A stretch of DNA of 64,000 nucleotides from Chrysogorgia sp. JL179-B06 (taxonomy: Eukaryota > Cnidaria > Anthozoa > Scleralcyonacea > Chrysogorgiidae), in NCBI GenBank assembly GCA_035772405.1, contig JAYKKM010000337.1, positions 308,501 through 372,500 of the forward strand, written 5' to 3'. Made by a program: the position numbers and the translations under genes. The notes under the pieces are model-generated. The model worked only from the letters and a program-made list of their open reading frames with translations. It ran no database searches and had not been told where the DNA came from. Below, piece after piece: positions 1 to 10,554 of the stretch; the stretch's first letter is position 1, and each line of letters begins with the position of its first letter.

Positions 1-1
1 C

Positions 2-230
2 ATATTAGACTTTATGAAAATGATGGCAGAAGAGCGAAAGCGCGGAACAACGGCGCCAAGAATCAGAAACACAACGGCTGCACGAGCTTTTCTCGACAAT
101 GTTACGAGAACAACACAAAAGCCGGGACGATGATCAACGAATGTGGGAAGAAACCATGATTTATTTTTACCCAACATTTAGGTCTTCGGCCCCCACCCCG
201 GCCATAAATATTGACCAGTACAGTAATTAA
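2..230 (+). pseudogene. C-terminal coiled-coil remnant, frameshifted
   Basis: The window opens inside a charged, glutamine/glutamate-rich coding remnant. Frame 2 reads ILDFMKMMAEERKR. It then continues in frame 3 as EQRRQESETQRLHELF and REQHKSRDDDQRMWEETM, ending at TAA 228-230. The heptad-like composition looks like the C-terminal tail of a Myb/SANT or MADF-type protein carried by PIF/Harbinger transposons; that assignment is inference from composition. The frameshift near position 45 and the lack of any upstream sequence leave it as a fragment. Confidence 0.35.
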
Positions 231-456
231 ACAAATAATTCTAGAATTTTTATTCTTTACTTTTCAACTATATTTCTTGAAAATTTCATCTGCTAATAAG
301 TTGTACCTTCATGAAGCACATCCTATATATCTGTTTCAATATGATTTTTAGCAATTTCTAAAATATCTTGACCGTGATTCAAAGAGATTATAATCTTGTT
401 GACAACTATGCTTCTATTTACGAAATCAATTATTAAAACAAGATATTTCAGATTTG

Positions 457-916
457 CCGGCAAGATAATATTATTGCTAAGATTATTTATCTTATATTTA
501 AAAAATTAAACCTTAAAGGTGCCGCCCAGTCCGTTCTGCGCATGTCCACGTTTCTGTTTACATCGTTTGTTTACATTGCATTATATAAACATTGAACACG
601 AAGTATTGCGGATTTGTTTTCCACACTTGAGCTTTTCCCCCTAAAAAGCGTGTTATAAGAAGCTGTTCTGAACGTTCCTAAATGTGAATAATATATCAAA
701 CTAGCAGCTTTCGAACTGTCGCAAATCTATTCCGTTAAAGTTTGTTGACATATCGAGTCCCCCATGCGCAGAAAGGACTTGACGGCACCTACAATATATA
801 TTTTCTTAGAACAAGATAAAAAAAAGAACAAAATAAAAAAGATAATTCAGTTTTTCAGGCAAGATAATGTTTCTTGCTAAGATTATTTATCTTATATTTA
901 AAAAATAAAACCTTAA
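457..916. repeat. Direct repeat of about 60 bp flanking a MITE
   Basis: Two near-identical AT-rich segments, about 457-515 and 857-916, share GCAAGATAAT, then GCTAAGATTATTTATCTTAT and AAAACCTTAA. They lie on either side of the small inverted-repeat element at 517-790. The duplication looks like a local tandem repeat into which the element inserted. Confidence 0.6.
517..790. mobile_element. MITE with 28-bp terminal inverted repeats
   Basis: The left end reads AGGTGCCGCCCAGTCCGTTC and the right end, reverse complemented, AGGTGCCGTCAAGTCCTTTC. Both continue into TGCGCATG, giving about 28 bp of inverted repeat with a few mismatches. The interior has no coding capacity. No clear target-site duplication is visible, so the superfamily is unknown. 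Confidence 0.65.
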
Positions 917-1073
917 AACAAGGTGGTTTTTCTTATAATCATATAGAGGGCAAAATTACTCGAATATGATTGGCAAATGATGAGGGCATTTTTCCTAAAT
1001 TCAGGGCAGAGACGCCAGTCAGGGAAACACTTAAGTTATCGTGTCGTTTTACTTCGTTGTAATGTACCGTATA

Positions 1074-1634
1074 CAGTAGTGCCGTAGCAAGGTGTCAAAA
1101 AGTGGGGGGCAGCTGTGGATTACTAGCTCCACGGGAGACCCTCGAAATTTTGGGGAACAAATTCGGCACTACCGGGGTACCCTTAGTTTGTACAAATTCA
1201 AATTCAGGTTATCAATCAAAATAAATTAAAATCTGCTTTTACAGTATTAAAGTAATTAATAAAATATATACAGAACATAATCCAGAAGTACAGTACTCAT
1301 ACAAGTGATACAACGCATTCAAATCAACCTGGTCCAAAGACCGCACGGCGTGATTCCTTTCGTTGAATAAAGCAAAAGAAAAATTAGTCAGAGTTTCGGT
1401 TAAATGCGGTAAAAAAGTCCCGGTTCGGGCAAAAACATTCCGATAACGTAATGTGATTCCGTAAAACTTGGTGTACCATTATTATAATGTCTGCACGAAG
1501 TTATTTTTCGTATTTTGCAAATCACAACGTCAGTTTTCAAGTTACATTAAAGTTAATTGGTTCAGTTTCACTTTAATTTAATAAATAAACTCATTTTAAA
1601 GAATTTAAAAATAAAGATACCTGCTACGGCACTG
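1074..1634. mobile_element. Candidate MITE, GTGCCGTAGCA termini
   Basis: The left end has CAGTAGTGCCGTAGCAAGGT. The right end, reverse complemented, has CAGTGCCGTAGCAGGT. The inverted match is about 16 bp and the ends resemble hAT-type termini. No open frame lies inside and the flanks give only a weak GTATA match. Confidence 0.45.
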
Positions 1635-2202
1635 GTATATATACCTTGAGTCGATTGTATAGTTGTTTTTCACGCTTGGCTTTGGCGTAGCTAACTTATT
1701 TATGAATAAATTTTGACTTCTATATGATTAACAGGTATAATCACATGGTTTCTCGTAAATTTAAGGTTTAATTTCACTTGTGTTTTCAAAGTTTCACAAA
1801 TTGAATCCCATGCGATTATATACCTATACAAATAAGCAAAACAATCTTGATAAGATTTCATGAATTTACAGTGTCGTAACTAGGGTAACGTGTTTGCTCG
1901 TCAGGGCAATGTATTTGCTCACCCTGCATAATACGAAATATACTTATATATACGTGTTACCTATCAGTTGGCAACGATAGCCTAAATATACTCGTAGTAG
2001 GTCAGTTCTCCTGCATCAAATGATCGAGCTGCTCTAAATATACCAATCTCAATATCAAGAAACACACGGCGAGTTTTGTGGAATAGCAGATCGTGAGTAT
2101 AAAAGCTGCACCGTTAATTCTTCGTCTTACGTTGTGCAAGGGATTATTTTTTGTTGTTTTCACTGATTTGTCATGTAATCAGGCTGTTTGATAATCATGT
2201 TC

Positions 2203-2590
2203 TCGGGATTTGTGGTGAAGGAAAATTTCGAGTGTTAGAATATATACATTTTAAGCGGACCAAACCGGGACCAGTTGCGAAAAATGCAACTTCAAGGCCT
2301 TCCGGCTGGAATTGAACCCACGACCCAGTGCTAGTGCAGGCCGTTGCTGAGAGCCTACAGTCACGAGTTCGGTATATATAGTGGTGGTAATGCCGGGATA
2401 AGATTCTGGGTATATTACAAGTAATATTACTCGTGACTAGGCTCTCGGCAACGGCCTCCGTAGCTCAGTGGTCAGAGCACTGCACTGGAAGGCCTTGAAG
2501 TTGCATTTTTCGCAACTGGTCCCGGTTTGGTCTTAAAATATATATATTCCAACACTCGAAATTTTCCTTCACCATAAATCCTTAGAACAT
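2203..2590. mobile_element. Palindromic pair of tRNA-headed SINEs
   Basis: Two copies of one SINE lie head to head. The right copy, from about 2455, starts with a tRNA-like A box (TAGCTCAGTGGTCAGAGC) and continues into TTGCATTTTTCGCAACTGG, TCCCGGTTTGGTC and the tail CACTCGAAATTTTCCTTCACC. The left copy is its reverse complement and keeps the B-box-like part (GGGTTCAATTCCAGCCGGAAGG on the minus strand). The flanking CCGTTGCTGAGAGCC / GGCTCTCGGCAACGG is also inverted, so the locus could fold into a stem of about 150 bp. Single copies lie near 19.3 and 23.8 kb. Confidence 0.75.
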
Positions 2591-2785
2591 GATGTTTAAT
2601 CGAGTGAAATGCCTAATATTACTTAAAGATCCTGTTAAACTTTCAGGAACGATCGATTATCCCAGAATGTCCGCCAAAGTGAAACATTACAATCTTTTAA
2701 AACATTGTATATAAAGACATTAATGTTTTAGTAGTAATCAGTATATAGGTGTGATGATCGAAGGCGTGAAATAACGGCCGGACAA

Positions 2786-3240
2786 CGGACAATGTCCGGC
2801 TAAATTGAGGCGCAGTCCGGTCAAACTCTCGCCTTGCCGGTCATTTTGACCGGTCACATGACATTAAGCAAAAGAACAAACTAATTGCTCAAAAGACGAC
2901 TAAAGTGGAATAAATTCAATTGCGAGCGGCTGCAACTGTCAAAACCAACACTGTAAGTTATGTTATGTTTCTTTACTATATCAAACAAAAGAGGCGATCG
3001 CCCGCACGCAACGAACTTGTTTGAATTTATTCACGACAGACGGATTTCATTAGAAATGATTTTCAAATAGCGCTCCAGATAATTAGGTGACGGTTTCGCA
3101 CATTTTCAGTCTTGTATCGCGTGTGTTTGCAACCACGGAATTAAGGCTTTTTTCAGGCTTTAGCTGAATAATTTGTCCGGTCACAAAAGTGGCATGTCCG
3201 AGCTAAAATTGACTTGGCCGGTCATCTTGACCGGCGACCA
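2786..3240. repeat. Direct repeats built on a CCGGTCA palindrome
   Basis: ATGTCCGGCTAAATTGA followed by CCGGTCATTTTGACCGG recurs about 400 bp later as ATGTCCGAGCTAAAATTGA followed by CCGGTCATCTTGACCGG. The second half of each unit is a self-complementary hairpin. No coding capacity is seen between them. These may be the two ends of an unclassified element. Confidence 0.45.
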
Positions 3241-3360
3241 GTTAGCTAAACATAATGTTTTTAGATGATCTTTTAGTTTGAACAAGTAATTTTTTTTTTA
3301 ATTTTTTTTTTTTTTTGTTAAATCTCGCCGGGGCAGGAATCCATTTCTCACGAAAGATTT

Positions 3361-3387
3361 GTATATATATTTATATATATTTATATA

Positions 3388-3435
<48 letters not shown>
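3361..3435. repeat. AT dinucleotide microsatellite
   Basis: An uninterrupted TA run with a few TTTATA variants at its left side. Confidence 0.9.
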
Positions 3436-3439
<4 letters not shown>

Positions 3440-5740
3440 ATTTGGATAGACAACGTTAAGCGGTCATTGGCGATTTGTGATCTGACGAACTACATAAACA
3501 GATTTTTACGAAGGGTGTACACATTTTCGTAACATTAAACAGGCACGTATGTTATGTATTTAGACTCGTTAATTCCAAATCAGAATTGAAATCGAGTAAA
3601 TATTGGCCGAGATAACGTTCAAAATCTACGTACGACGAACCGGCCTTTTGGGATTTGTATTTCTATTTATTTATGAATTAGTAGTATAACATAGAGGGGC
3701 CGCACAGAACGATTTTGAGTAAAATTTTCATTATTTTAATAAAGGAACCTCTCCCTATATACGTTTTAATTATTTTCAAATGAAATTTTATAAAAAATAA
3801 ATAATATAAGAACAATTACGAACTTGTCATGGTAACAAACTTAAATATAGCTTTGAGCAACGTATGTACCATGGTGATTGGTAATAATCTTAGAACGTTC
3901 TGAAACTGCTTATATATAAACACATTTACCAAAAATCTAACAATGGCGTACTAATGTTGGAGCTAAGGAAGATGAGAAAAAGAGATGAGTTCTTGGAAGA
4001 ACTGTTTAAATTCTTGAGAAAAAAAACAAAACAAACAAATATGCGACAACGATTTTTCAAGTATTCAGTTACCGGTTTGATTAGATCATTCAAATCTCCG
4101 ACTTGCCAAAGTGTGTTGAAAACAGCCAACAAATAAAATAGGCTATACGCGTCATTGAATTGTTGTTTGATTTTGTTTGGTATTTTCAAAAGCGTTTGGT
4201 CAGTGTTAGAAAGTCTATGGAAGAACCTATATTATCTTACATCTTAAAATTGGTAACATTGTGTATTTGTGTGATAAGTAACATTAAGAATATATTGTTG
4301 TAAGAGCATTGAGACTATTGTATAATGAGAGATGACATATTGTATAATGATAATGACTATATTGTATAATGAGAGTAATGCGTCTCCTATACGTCACCAA
4401 ATTTGGAATAACAACAAGACATTGGGTATTATAAAATTCCCGTCATTGGTAGAGGCACAAGTATTGACGAAAGTTATCTCTGGAAATTGTCATTTGGCAG
4501 ATTGTAGATTTGACTGATGTAATCAAACAGGTAACTCATGATAATTTGAAAATCATTGTTGTATTTTTTAAGAGGTTGGCAAACGATGGATGATCTACTC
4601 GATAAGCAGAATCTTCACTTTAATATTCTCGCACTATATGTAACTCACTGTAAAATGGGACGCCATTTTCTATTGAAGTGGCGGCCATTTTGTCGTTAAT
4701 TTCTTGTAATGAATGCCACCCATTGCCATGCTCTGAAATCCTTCTTAACCTTCCTATGTTAAGCTATTGACAACACAAGCTAATAACAACCTACATTTTA
4801 CCGGTAGTTCATTACTTCGTACCCCAAGAAGTATTTTAGCAGTTCGATTATCTTCGTAACGTGAATGTCATTCCGTGAACATGCACCTTAAAAAGAATTG
4901 AATATATCTTTAAATTTTCATTAAACGAGGACCATATGCCGTATTTTGCATATACCGAGTCAAAATATAAATGTTGACTAGAATATACAGCCGTACTGTA
5001 CACTAAACTGTCTATAAAAGTCTATAAAAACCTTACTTTTCTCTTTCCATTCAGTTAGCCAAACAACGCTTCAAAGTACAGACGAAAAGCGCGGGAAAAA
5101 CCAGTTTGAAACAGGTTTGAAACAACCTTGTCTATATCTCACGAGTGAGCGAAGCGAACGAGTGAGATTATCCTGTTCAACACGAGAAATAAATCTCATA
5201 TTTCCAAGCATCCATGTGTATTATTCTGTTTATCCATAAACATTAACACGGACAAACTTTTACTTCACTCAAAAAAGATAATCATTGCAGATTCGCAGAA
5301 ACGATATCTTCACACATAAAAATATAGTATTTTACGTGAGTTTAAACACGATTTTTCTCAGTGGCCAAAACTAAACTGTTATTTATCGCGGCTCGTATAG
5401 AAAGGTTAGCCTATAAGAGAACTAACTAAGAGAACTAATTATTCACTCGATCCGATTTGACGGATCCAAATATCGGTTCGGAAGAATTAGTCTATACTAT
5501 AGTCTTACTTATTATCACCGACTTTCGACTAATAGCATTTACGAAATCAAAAGCCTTTACTTTATAGCCTTTACGAAATGAAAACAACGGATGAAAACAA
5601 AGCAACTCGCTTTAGATAAACACAAACAACCACAAGAAACGACGTACAAAGTTCATTGTTATATTAAAGTAGTTTACATTGGTTCATAACGGCTCTACAT
5701 GTGACTCGTAAAGGACCAGAACTATAAACAAACAAACTAA
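3440..5740. other. AT-rich intergenic stretch, no supported gene
   Basis: The open frames here are short (60-87 codons) and show no recognisable domain. The frame at 3954-4136 is lysine-rich and lies opposite a hydrophobic frame; I cannot support either as a gene. At 4280-4370 there is a LINE 3' tail (next entry). The rest is unassigned AT-rich sequence. Confidence 0.5.
4280..4370 (+). mobile_element. LINE 3'-tail fragment
   Basis: TTGTTGTAAGAGCATTGAG followed by ACTATTGTATAATG is shared with copies near 28320-28375 and 33640-33705. In those copies it ends in an ATT microsatellite. At 33.5 kb the upstream sequence encodes a short FKSAVKTFLF-like reverse-transcriptase end, so this is read as a LINE 3' end. 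Here ATTGTATAATG is repeated three times. Confidence 0.55.
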
Positions 5741-5776
5741 GGTGCTTACACAAAAACACGAACCAAAACCTTCTAT

Positions 5777-6095
5777 CTATCGACATTGCAGTACCGGAGG
5801 AAGGCGGATTTATACTTTCACTGTGGAACATATACGAGCTGTATCAGTACTATCGTTGTGGAGTCCTATATGTTGGATGATACTACTGACTCTCTTACAC
5901 AAAAACCTAACCATAAATGTTTTTCTATTGACATTGCAGTACCGGTACGAGCTATATACTATATCATTGAGGAGTTCTATATATGTCGAGTGATAGCAAT
6001 GGACCAGAAGTATTGATAAACTAACATAACTACTACGACGTATACACAAGAACATTCGATCTATTGACGTTGCAGTACCAGAGGAAGGAGGATTT
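5777..6095 (+). repeat. Three degenerate repeat units upstream of fucosyltransferase 1
   Basis: TCTATC(T)ATTGACATTGCAG followed by TACCGG or TACCAG begins units near 5774, 5924 and 6058, about 140-150 bp apart. The first and third continue with AGGAAGG(C/A)GGATTTATA. Each unit contains TTGCAG, which resembles a splice acceptor. The last unit ends less than 60 bp before the fucosyltransferase start codon. Confidence 0.5.
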
Positions 6096-6152
6096 ATATG
6101 TTAAATGATAACAATTTACAGCTGGTTCTATTCCGCCTACAATTAAACCATT

Positions 6153-7373
6153 ATGTCGAATTGTTTCTCTATGAAAACGGGTTTCTATGTGCTTGTCTGC
6201 CTAGCAATCATTGCTACCGTGTCATTGGTTATGCTATTTCATGGGAACAAGATCACATCACTAATTCCTAGATTTCGAGTCATTTTTAAACGACACGAAG
6301 CAGGAAGCAATGAAGAAGGATTCCACAAAAATATAACAACCAAGTCAAACATAACAACCAAGTCAAAGGTCGATATGGAGAAAGTAGTCATCATATACTG
6401 GTCACGAGCATTCAGTTCGACGCCTCAGGTAGACTTCGACCACGAAATGTGGCCGTTTTTCTACGCGGGAAAAAACTGTCCAATCAACTGCGAACTCACG
6501 ACCGACAAAACGCGCGTCCACGAAGCGTCGGCCCTCGTGGTCCACGCGAGGAACACGCGGGAAATGCCGCCGACACGTTTTAAGAACTTAACGTGGATAC
6601 TACACACGAACGAAAACCCCGTGTACACGAGTTCCCTTCGAGATCCACGCGTCATGTCTCAGTTCAATTATTTCGCCAGCTATCGGTTGGATTCGGATTT
6701 TCCATGTCCGCAGTTTACGAAGCCGAATTTAGAAATGCCTGTACCGTTCGCCAAAAAGCATGGCCTTGTTATCGTTGCTCTTAGCAACTGTGAAAGTGTT
6801 CGTACGGCGTATGTGAAATCGTTAATGGCGTTCATTCAAGTTGATTCATACGGGGGGTGCTTGAATAACAAGAAGGGGTTGGTTGGCCGAGACGCGTCAA
6901 ATCCAACAAGAGCACTACGGGAATTGCAAAGGAATTATAAATTTTCGTTAGTTTTTCCGAACATGGACTGCGACTATTACATGACCGAGAAAATATACAA
7001 TGCCCTGTCCGCTGGTAGCGTTCCCGTCTGGATGGGTACGGATAAAATCGACGATGTTCTTCAGTGGGGGAACTTAAATCATTCTGTCATCAAAGTGAAG
7101 GATTTTTCTTCGCCTAAAAAGTTAGCTGAATATCTTCTCCACGTTGGCAGGAACGAAAAGGAATACAAGAAGTTCTTGAAGTGGAAGTATGAAGGTTTTC
7201 AATTCCCAGAGGATTACTACAAGTCGCCGATTGGACAGTGGTGGGACGGCTTGCCTCTGTACTGTCGCGTGTGCATGAGGATAGCACGAGACCCGAAGGG
7301 ACACAATGGGTTACCCGTGGATCTTTGTGATGGCAATCAGACAAGGACGGTTAAGAAATGGCTTTCAATTTAA
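6153..7373 (+). CDS. Alpha-(1,3)-fucosyltransferase, GT10 family (copy 1)
   Basis: A single-exon 406-aa type II membrane protein. After a short N-terminal tail, residues about 10-29 (FYVLVCLAIIATVSLVMLF) form the signal anchor. A stem follows, then a GT10 catalytic domain from about residue 80. The family's acceptor-side motif appears as ASYRLDSDFPCP near residue 178. The donor-binding signature appears as YKFSLVFPNMDCDYYMTEK near residues 262-280, followed by SAGSVPVWMG. The C-terminal part keeps YYKSPIGQWWDGLPLYCRVC with conserved cysteines. Family knowledge: these enzymes transfer fucose from GDP-fucose to N-acetylglucosamine of glycoprotein or glycolipid chains in the Golgi lumen. Length is normal. 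The first ATG places the anchor correctly. Acceptor specificity cannot be read from sequence. Two paralogues lie at 13.6 and 41.6 kb. Confidence 0.93.
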   Translation: MSNCFSMKTGFYVLVCLAIIATVSLVMLFHGNKITSLIPRFRVIFKRHEAGSNEEGFHKNITTKSNITTKSKVDMEKVVIIYWSRAFSSTPQVDFDHEMWPFFYAGKNCPINCELTTDKTRVHEASALVVHARNTREMPPTRFKNLTWILHTNENPVYTSSLRDPRVMSQFNYFASYRLDSDFPCPQFTKPNLEMPVPFAKKHGLVIVALSNCESVRTAYVKSLMAFIQVDSYGGCLNNKKGLVGRDASNPTRALRELQRNYKFSLVFPNMDCDYYMTEKIYNALSAGSVPVWMGTDKIDDVLQWGNLNHSVIKVKDFSSPKKLAEYLLHVGRNEKEYKKFLKWKYEGFQFPEDYYKSPIGQWWDGLPLYCRVCMRIARDPKGHNGLPVDLCDGNQTRTVKKWLSI

Positions 7374-7729
7374 ATGTTATTCCATGCAGCCAATAATGCA
7401 CGGTCAAACGCGCATTCGACAACAATAATATAGATATATAATGAACAATTATTGGATGAGGATGAGCATGACTTTATTTAACAATTATACCAACGGCACG
7501 AAGCGCCGAGTTGGCTATTAGTTCTTAGTAGAAACTGACCATGGTTTATTACAAATGCTGCATTCTGATTGGCTACTCAACCGTTGTCTATTCGTGATAG
7601 ACAACGTTTGGGAAACGCGCTCAAAACAATGGCAGAAAACTCTCGTTTTGGGGAGGTTTCAGATGAGTTTTTGGATATTTTTTTGAGAATGCATGATTTG
7701 TATCAGTCCACTAAATTTGTTTCTACTAA

Positions 7730-7836
7730 AACAATTAGACAACTCGTCCTCGTTGTCTATGAGCGAATAGTCAACTCAGGCTTCGCCTTCGTTGACTATT
7801 CGCTCATAGACAACTCGGACTCGTTGTCTAATTGTT
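7730..7836. repeat. Foldback hairpin with 45-bp arms
   Basis: AACAATTAGACAAC and GTTGTCTATGAGCGAATAGT in the left arm are mirrored by ACTATTCGCTCATAGACAAC and GTTGTCTAATTGTT in the right arm. The loop is about 15 bp. The arms end with an 8-bp TCGTCCTC / TCGGACTC mismatch block. An 89-codon frame starting at 7569 runs into this palindrome and is treated as spurious. The surrounding 7440-7840 region, with ATTGGATGAGG also found near 10310, is probably one foldback element. Confidence 0.7.
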
Positions 7837-7986
7837 AAATATACGACGAGTGCGAATGTTATAATTGTTTTATTATATATAGCCAAACACTTAATCAGTT
7901 CAGGGTTTCTTTATAAAACCGCATCGATTTTAGTTTTTTTCGGCCAAAAACGCCATCTTGTTTTTCTCTGCTGCTAGGATATGAGG

Positions 7987-8004
7987 TCAGGGTTAGGGTT
8001 AGGG
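7987..8004 (+). repeat. Short interstitial telomere-like TTAGGG run
   Basis: CAGGGTTAGGGTTAGGG is about three metazoan telomere units. A looser run (GGGTTAGGATTGAGATTAGG) lies near 32870. Both are too short to carry meaning on their own. Confidence 0.5.
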
Positions 8005-8825
8005 TGTAGCCTCGTAGTAGAGGAGCCAATCAAATCGCGAGACATCTCATATGCGATAGCATGCTATATATATATAATAACAAGAATTATTATATGACTA
8101 TTTTCGTGAGCGGTCCGGAACGTGAAATCCGGCAATTTGATTGGTTCCTGAGCGGTCCGGAATCTGCCGTTCCGGACCGCTGACAGTGAGAATTTTATAA
8201 ACAAAATGAAAGTCATGTCATTGTTGAAATATATCGTGCAGGCATGTTGTTAGAAATTTTATAAGCTTTCATTTGATGTATAGCTCAGGTTTCCGCGTTA
8301 TGTGAAACTTTTTAAAATGTCCGAAACGTTCGTAACATCGTTCGTGATAATATAACATTTACTTCTCGCAGGTAATGTAGAATTTCAGGTGTGTTTTTTC
8401 AACTATACTTAACGCACAACCTTGAACAATATGTCAAACAAAAGCAAATGAAAAATGCTATTCGAGGTAGAAATTTTAGGAATCTAGCTAAACGGAAAGT
8501 ACTTTAAAAATTGGAAAACATCTGCCATTTTGGTTTAGTTCGCAAGAAAGATGGTGGCGAATACGAGCCTAACACTGGACTTTTCACAGAGACATGGTCA
8601 TTCCACTGGTTTTAATTCAGTCGCCGACTGAATTACAGCAGTCATGTTTCCATATAGTTGTAATTGTTCTAATTCAGACGACGATTTCTCCCTAGTACTC
8701 AGGACGTCGCGGTTTAGTAATCGCCGATTTATGTTAAAAGTGCACATGCGGGCAGTTTGGTAAAACATATACCTGGGTTAGAGTGCTAGTGCTGTTCTTC
8801 TCCGACTGAATTCGACCACACTGTC

Positions 8826-9044
8826 CTAAACGTCTTTCTGTTCTTTTCTCATGAAATCATAAATACGTTGAACGTAAATGGCACAGTTAAATCGGAGGTT
8901 GCCTCTGGTAGCGTCTGCTGCACTCAGCGCCAAGAATTTAATTTCTTTGTTTTTGTCGCGAAATTCAACCGACGATCTTTGGTAGATAGCTGGGTACTCA
9001 CGAATAACATCCATGAACCGCTCGTCAGCTATTAAACTATCCAT
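8826..9044 (-). pseudogene. MADF-like domain fragment
   Basis: The minus-strand frame begins at ATG 9044-9042 and encodes 72 residues. MDSLIADERFMDVIREYPAI is followed by YQRSSVEFRDKNKEIKF. This matches the start of MADF (Myb/SANT-like) DNA-binding domains, where a helix of the FI..VRE.P.LY type precedes S..F+DK..K. The domain's second half is divergent and ends YVQRIYDFMRKEQKDV before TAG, so the fragment is shorter than a full MADF protein. MADF proteins occur as host transcription factors and in PIF/Harbinger transposons. The transposon-rich surroundings favour the latter. Confidence 0.45.
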
Positions 9045-9109
9045 GGTCACTTATTCTTGGATATATCCTAATACGAAGTGACTTGCGAACGCGTGAAGTG
9101 ATTTGAAAG

Positions 9110-9600
9110 TGAAAGACTGAAGACTTGGCAACGTGGCTGCCTGGCAACGCAAGGCTTGATTTTATAATAGGATCAAAATGTGCAATAGGTTTACTAAAAC
9201 CGATACGCAGTTCTTTACACTTTCCCTCGTTCAACTGGAACCTACATCGGCTAAGGTTTTATTGGTCAGATCATTTCAGTAGAGCTCTGCTGACACCTCC
9301 GGCCTTTTCAACAGACTCGGCCATGGTCCCAGGGCCGGATGTCTAGTTCGTTAATCATAATCATGAAAAGCCAAGGTCCCAGTTTTGTTCCTTCTGGAAA
9401 TCCTACCGTGATCGATGCCCACTCTGAGTGACAGTCTTGACTTAATTTCACTCGTTGTCTTCTACAGGTCAGAAAGTCAGTTATCCACTCAATGGTCCAT
9501 TGTGGTAAATCGTAGTTTGAGAGTTTCATGACTAGTAAATGATGATCGATCAAATCGAACGCCTTCTTAAAGTCAAATAAAACTACTCTGACGCGGTTGC
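9110..9600 (-). pseudogene. Decayed LINE reverse-transcriptase fragment
   Basis: The minus strand encodes an RT motif-A region (VLFDFKKAFDLIDHHLL, near 9590-9540). It then encodes a motif-B region (GFPEGTKLGPWLFMIMINEL, near 9400-9340). After a frameshift comes a downstream piece, FQLNEGKCKELRIGF. The order is that of non-LTR retrotransposon RTs. The catalytic YxDD segment is missing because of a small deletion near 9300, so the copy is dead and 5'/3' truncated. Confidence 0.7.
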
Positions 9601-9639
9601 GCCATTCTCGTCAGTGGAACTGTTCCATGAATGAAACAT

Positions 9640-10095
9640 ACGGCATGTTGTAAACTGGACTGGACTGATAAAACATGGACTGATAAAACATGGACTGATA
9701 AAACATGGACTGGTAAAACATGAACTGATAAAACATGGACTGATAAAACATGGACTGGTATAACATGGACTGATAAAACATGGACTGGTAAAACATGGAG
9801 GGTTAGGATCTTTGTTGTTTTGGGGTTAGCGATTATTTGTTAATGTATAGACATCATATATGAGATGAATATCCATGTTTTATCAGTCCATGTTTTATCA
9901 GTCCATGTTTTATCAGTCCATGTTTTACCAGTCCATGTTTTATCAGTCCATGTTTTATCAGTCCATGTTTTACCAGTCCATGTTTTATCAGTCCATGTTT
10001 TATCAGTCCATGTTTTATCAGTCCATGTTTTATCAGTCCAGTCCAGTCCATGTTTTATCAGTCCATGTTTTACAACATGCCGAAACATACTCACT
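9640..10095. repeat. 15-bp minisatellite in two inverted arrays
   Basis: A left array (9655-9800) repeats CATGGACTGATAAAA about nine times. A right array (9878-10070) repeats the reverse complement, CATGTTTTATCAGTC, about thirteen times. A spacer of about 80 bp separates them. The unique flanks are also inverted: CGGCATGTTGTAAA at the left and TTTACAACATGCCG at the right. Variants with GGTAAAA occur in both arrays. The unusually long open frames here (YQSMF or LIKHG repeats) come from the 15-bp periodicity. Confidence 0.9.
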
Positions 10096-10512
10096 AAAGG
10101 GCCTGGCTGGTACTTGAGCTAGGAACCGTGCCAAATTGGTTTGGATCAACTCTCTGGAGTCACTTTGTCTTCATCGTTGTCGTCCGTCACTGTTGTCTTC
10201 GTCAACAAAGGCAAATCTACTGCATTTTGTAATTTTCGCGCGCTTTGAGGTAGTGATATCATCAGCATCCAATATTTATTGTTGGACACCTCCGTCCAAT
10301 AATTAACAGTTATTGGATGAGGTGAAGCACGATATCGAGAATTATTAAGGCCAAGGTTTGTGTTATCTGCAGGAGGCTGAGACGTAATTATCTTTGTTTG
10401 GCTTACTTCCTAAACTCCCTAAAGGCTTCTACATTAATAATTGTACAATAAAACAATTACACATGATATCAAGAATTATGCAGAACTCGGTTAATGTTAT
10501 CCACCTCAGCCT

Positions 10513-10545
10513 TCGGCTTTGTATTGTATTGTATTGTATTGTATT
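10513..10545 (+). repeat. TATTG microsatellite
   Basis: GTATT is repeated about six times, ending in GCATTATAATAATAAT. It lies at the 3' boundary of the minus-strand LINE copy. Confidence 0.8.
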
Positions 10546-10554
10546 GCATTATAA

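Noticed and set aside
3926..4189. Small genes on opposite strands near 4 kb
   Set aside because: Both frames are short, overlap in antisense, and show compositional bias without any domain.
7987..8004. Telomere or telomere fusion
   Set aside because: Only about three TTAGGG units, with ordinary sequence on both sides.
9611..10122. CRISPR-like appearance of regularly spaced 15-mers
   Set aside because: Units are contiguous with no unique spacers and the genome is animal; it is a minisatellite.
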